7,311 nt of DNA from a bacterium. Its GTDB lineage: Bacteria; Caldisericota; Caldisericia; B22-G15. The stretch covers positions 1 to 7,311 of the forward strand of contig JAAYUH010000136.1 of the NCBI GenBank assembly GCA_012517755.1. The letters are read 5' to 3'. This document shows positions 6,492 through 7,311 of the stretch, one piece after another (position 1 is the stretch's first letter; the number at the start of each line of letters is the position of its first letter). The notes beneath the pieces are model-generated. The model saw only the letters and a list, made by a program, of their open reading frames with translations. It made no database searches and was not told where the DNA came from. The translations under genes and the position numbers were made by a program.

Positions 6492-7311
6492 ACGAACAAA
6501 ATGAAAAAAGAGAAATAAAATGGGAGATTGATATACCTTTATTGAACAACAAAATATTGATAAGACAGATGATTATGGTTTTCTTTATAACATATATTAT
6601 TATATCTGTTTTAATGTCTACAATCTTTTTAGTCCAAGGTGAAGCTGAATCAATTCCTATGTTATTATTAATGTTTTTTCTTGTTTGTTTAGGTCTTTTT
6701 GTTCTATCAATTTTAGTTATGTTACTTATATTTGGTAACAGAATGACATTAAGGTTTACAGTTAATGACAAGGGTGTTCTTTATGAAATGGTTGATAAAA
6801 GAGGAAAAAAATTAACGAATCTTGCAATATTTTCAGGTGTTCTATCAAAAAAAGCTACAACAACAGGTTCTGGCTTAATTGCAAAATCTCGAGAGGCTGT
6901 CTTTATTAATTATAAAAATGTAATAAAGTTAGACCCAAAAGATAAAGAAAATGTAATCTTATTAAAAAATGAATGGAGAACTCTTTTGGCTATATATTGT
7001 AAAGAAGAAAATTATAATGAGGTTAAAGAGTTCTTAAATGAAATATTCAAAGAGAAAATGGTCAATGTAAATGAGAGAAAAATCAAAAATCCATTGCCAA
7101 AATATATTCTTTTATCATTATTGACAATAATTATGTCAATTCCTATTTTTAACCTTCCATACCCATTTGAAATTAATCTTTTTGTTCCAATATTAATTTT
7201 ATTCTTCACTCTTGGATCAATATGGTTAACAAGATTACTCTTTTTTGTAACAATTGGAGGTTCTATTTATACAATTATCTTTATTATAGTAAAACTTTTT
7301 GAAAAAACAGA
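6488..7311 (+). CDS. Uncharacterised multi-pass membrane protein with soluble PH-like insert (partial, C-terminus outside window)
   Basis: An open frame of 274 codons runs from the ATG at 6488 off the right edge. I do not recognise a named family. The N-terminus has IKWEIDIPLLNNKILIRQ at 10-27, then two hydrophobic helices at about 28-48 and 57-83. A soluble region of about 84-204 follows, then three more hydrophobic segments at about 205-225, 229-247 and 251-270. In the soluble region, a strand-like start (MTLRFTVNDKGVLYEMVDK at 86-104), a middle with YKNVIKLDPKDKENVILLK at 142-160 and a final helix (NYNEVKEFLNEIFKEK at 175-190) resemble bacterial PH-like domains that follow two TM helices. 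This fold guess is tentative. The strong RBS, ATGA overlap with THEP1 and continuous AT-rich coding support a real gene of the same operon. Minus-strand open frames across it are antisense shadows. Confidence 0.85.
   Translation, partial: MNEQNEKREIKWEIDIPLLNNKILIRQMIMVFFITYIIISVLMSTIFLVQGEAESIPMLLLMFFLVCLGLFVLSILVMLLIFGNRMTLRFTVNDKGVLYEMVDKRGKKLTNLAIFSGVLSKKATTTGSGLIAKSREAVFINYKNVIKLDPKDKENVILLKNEWRTLLAIYCKEENYNEVKEFLNEIFKEKMVNVNERKIKNPLPKYILLSLLTIIMSIPIFNLPYPFEINLFVPILILFFTLGSIWLTRLLFFVTIGGSIYTIIFIIVKLFEKT

Noticed and set aside
6472..6771. Minus-strand open frame of 99 codons.
   Set aside because: It opposes the membrane-protein gene at 6488, which has a strong RBS, ATGA overlap and a continuous frame to the window edge.
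7012..7209. Minus-strand open frame of 65 codons.
   Set aside because: It is a shadow of the partial membrane-protein gene, with no RBS or family features.

Overview
This is a very AT-rich bacterial window (by eye well under one third G+C), almost fully coding, with tightly packed genes and overlapping stop/start codons. Strong AGGAGG-type ribosome binding sites and TATAAT promoters point to a bacterium. A THEP1-type NTPase and an endonuclease V of thermophile-like length suggest an anaerobic, possibly thermophilic, Firmicutes- or Thermotogota-like lineage. That placement is inference; no rRNA or other marker gene is present.

Minus strand, 4223 down to 1: a three-gene operon. It encodes a TetR-family repressor, a 684-residue MMPL/RND-type transporter with both Asp-Tyr proton-relay pairs, and a secreted coiled-coil protein of the YhgE-like type that commonly accompanies MMPL genes in Firmicutes (cut by the left window edge). 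The repressor and transporter overlap by ATGA, and the transporter stop lies one base from the next start. In both cases the Shine-Dalgarno sequence is built from the last codons of the upstream gene. A TetR-style palindrome covers the start of the repressor gene. The promoter is so close that the message is predicted to begin at or next to the ATG. I read this as a self-repressed envelope or lipid export module.

4224 to 4311: an 88-base divergent promoter region, the only real intergenic space in the window. It carries back-to-back extended -10 promoters, one for each operon.

Plus strand, 4312 to beyond 7311: a second operon. It encodes a UPF0104/lysylphosphatidylglycerol-synthase-like integral membrane protein (TTG start), endonuclease V (nfi), a THEP1-type nucleoside triphosphatase, and an unrecognised membrane protein with a possible PH-like soluble insert (cut by the right edge). 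Successive genes overlap by 11, 23 and 4 bases, so they are probably co-transcribed and translationally coupled. The nfi-THEP1 pair links inosine-directed nucleic acid cleavage with a broad-specificity NTPase.

I see no tRNA, rRNA, CRISPR array, insertion sequence or convincing terminator. No stretch over 300 bases lacks a gene. No clearly undescribed system stands out. The most interesting points are the predicted leaderless self-repressed TetR transcript, the nfi-THEP1 overlap and the unrecognised membrane protein.
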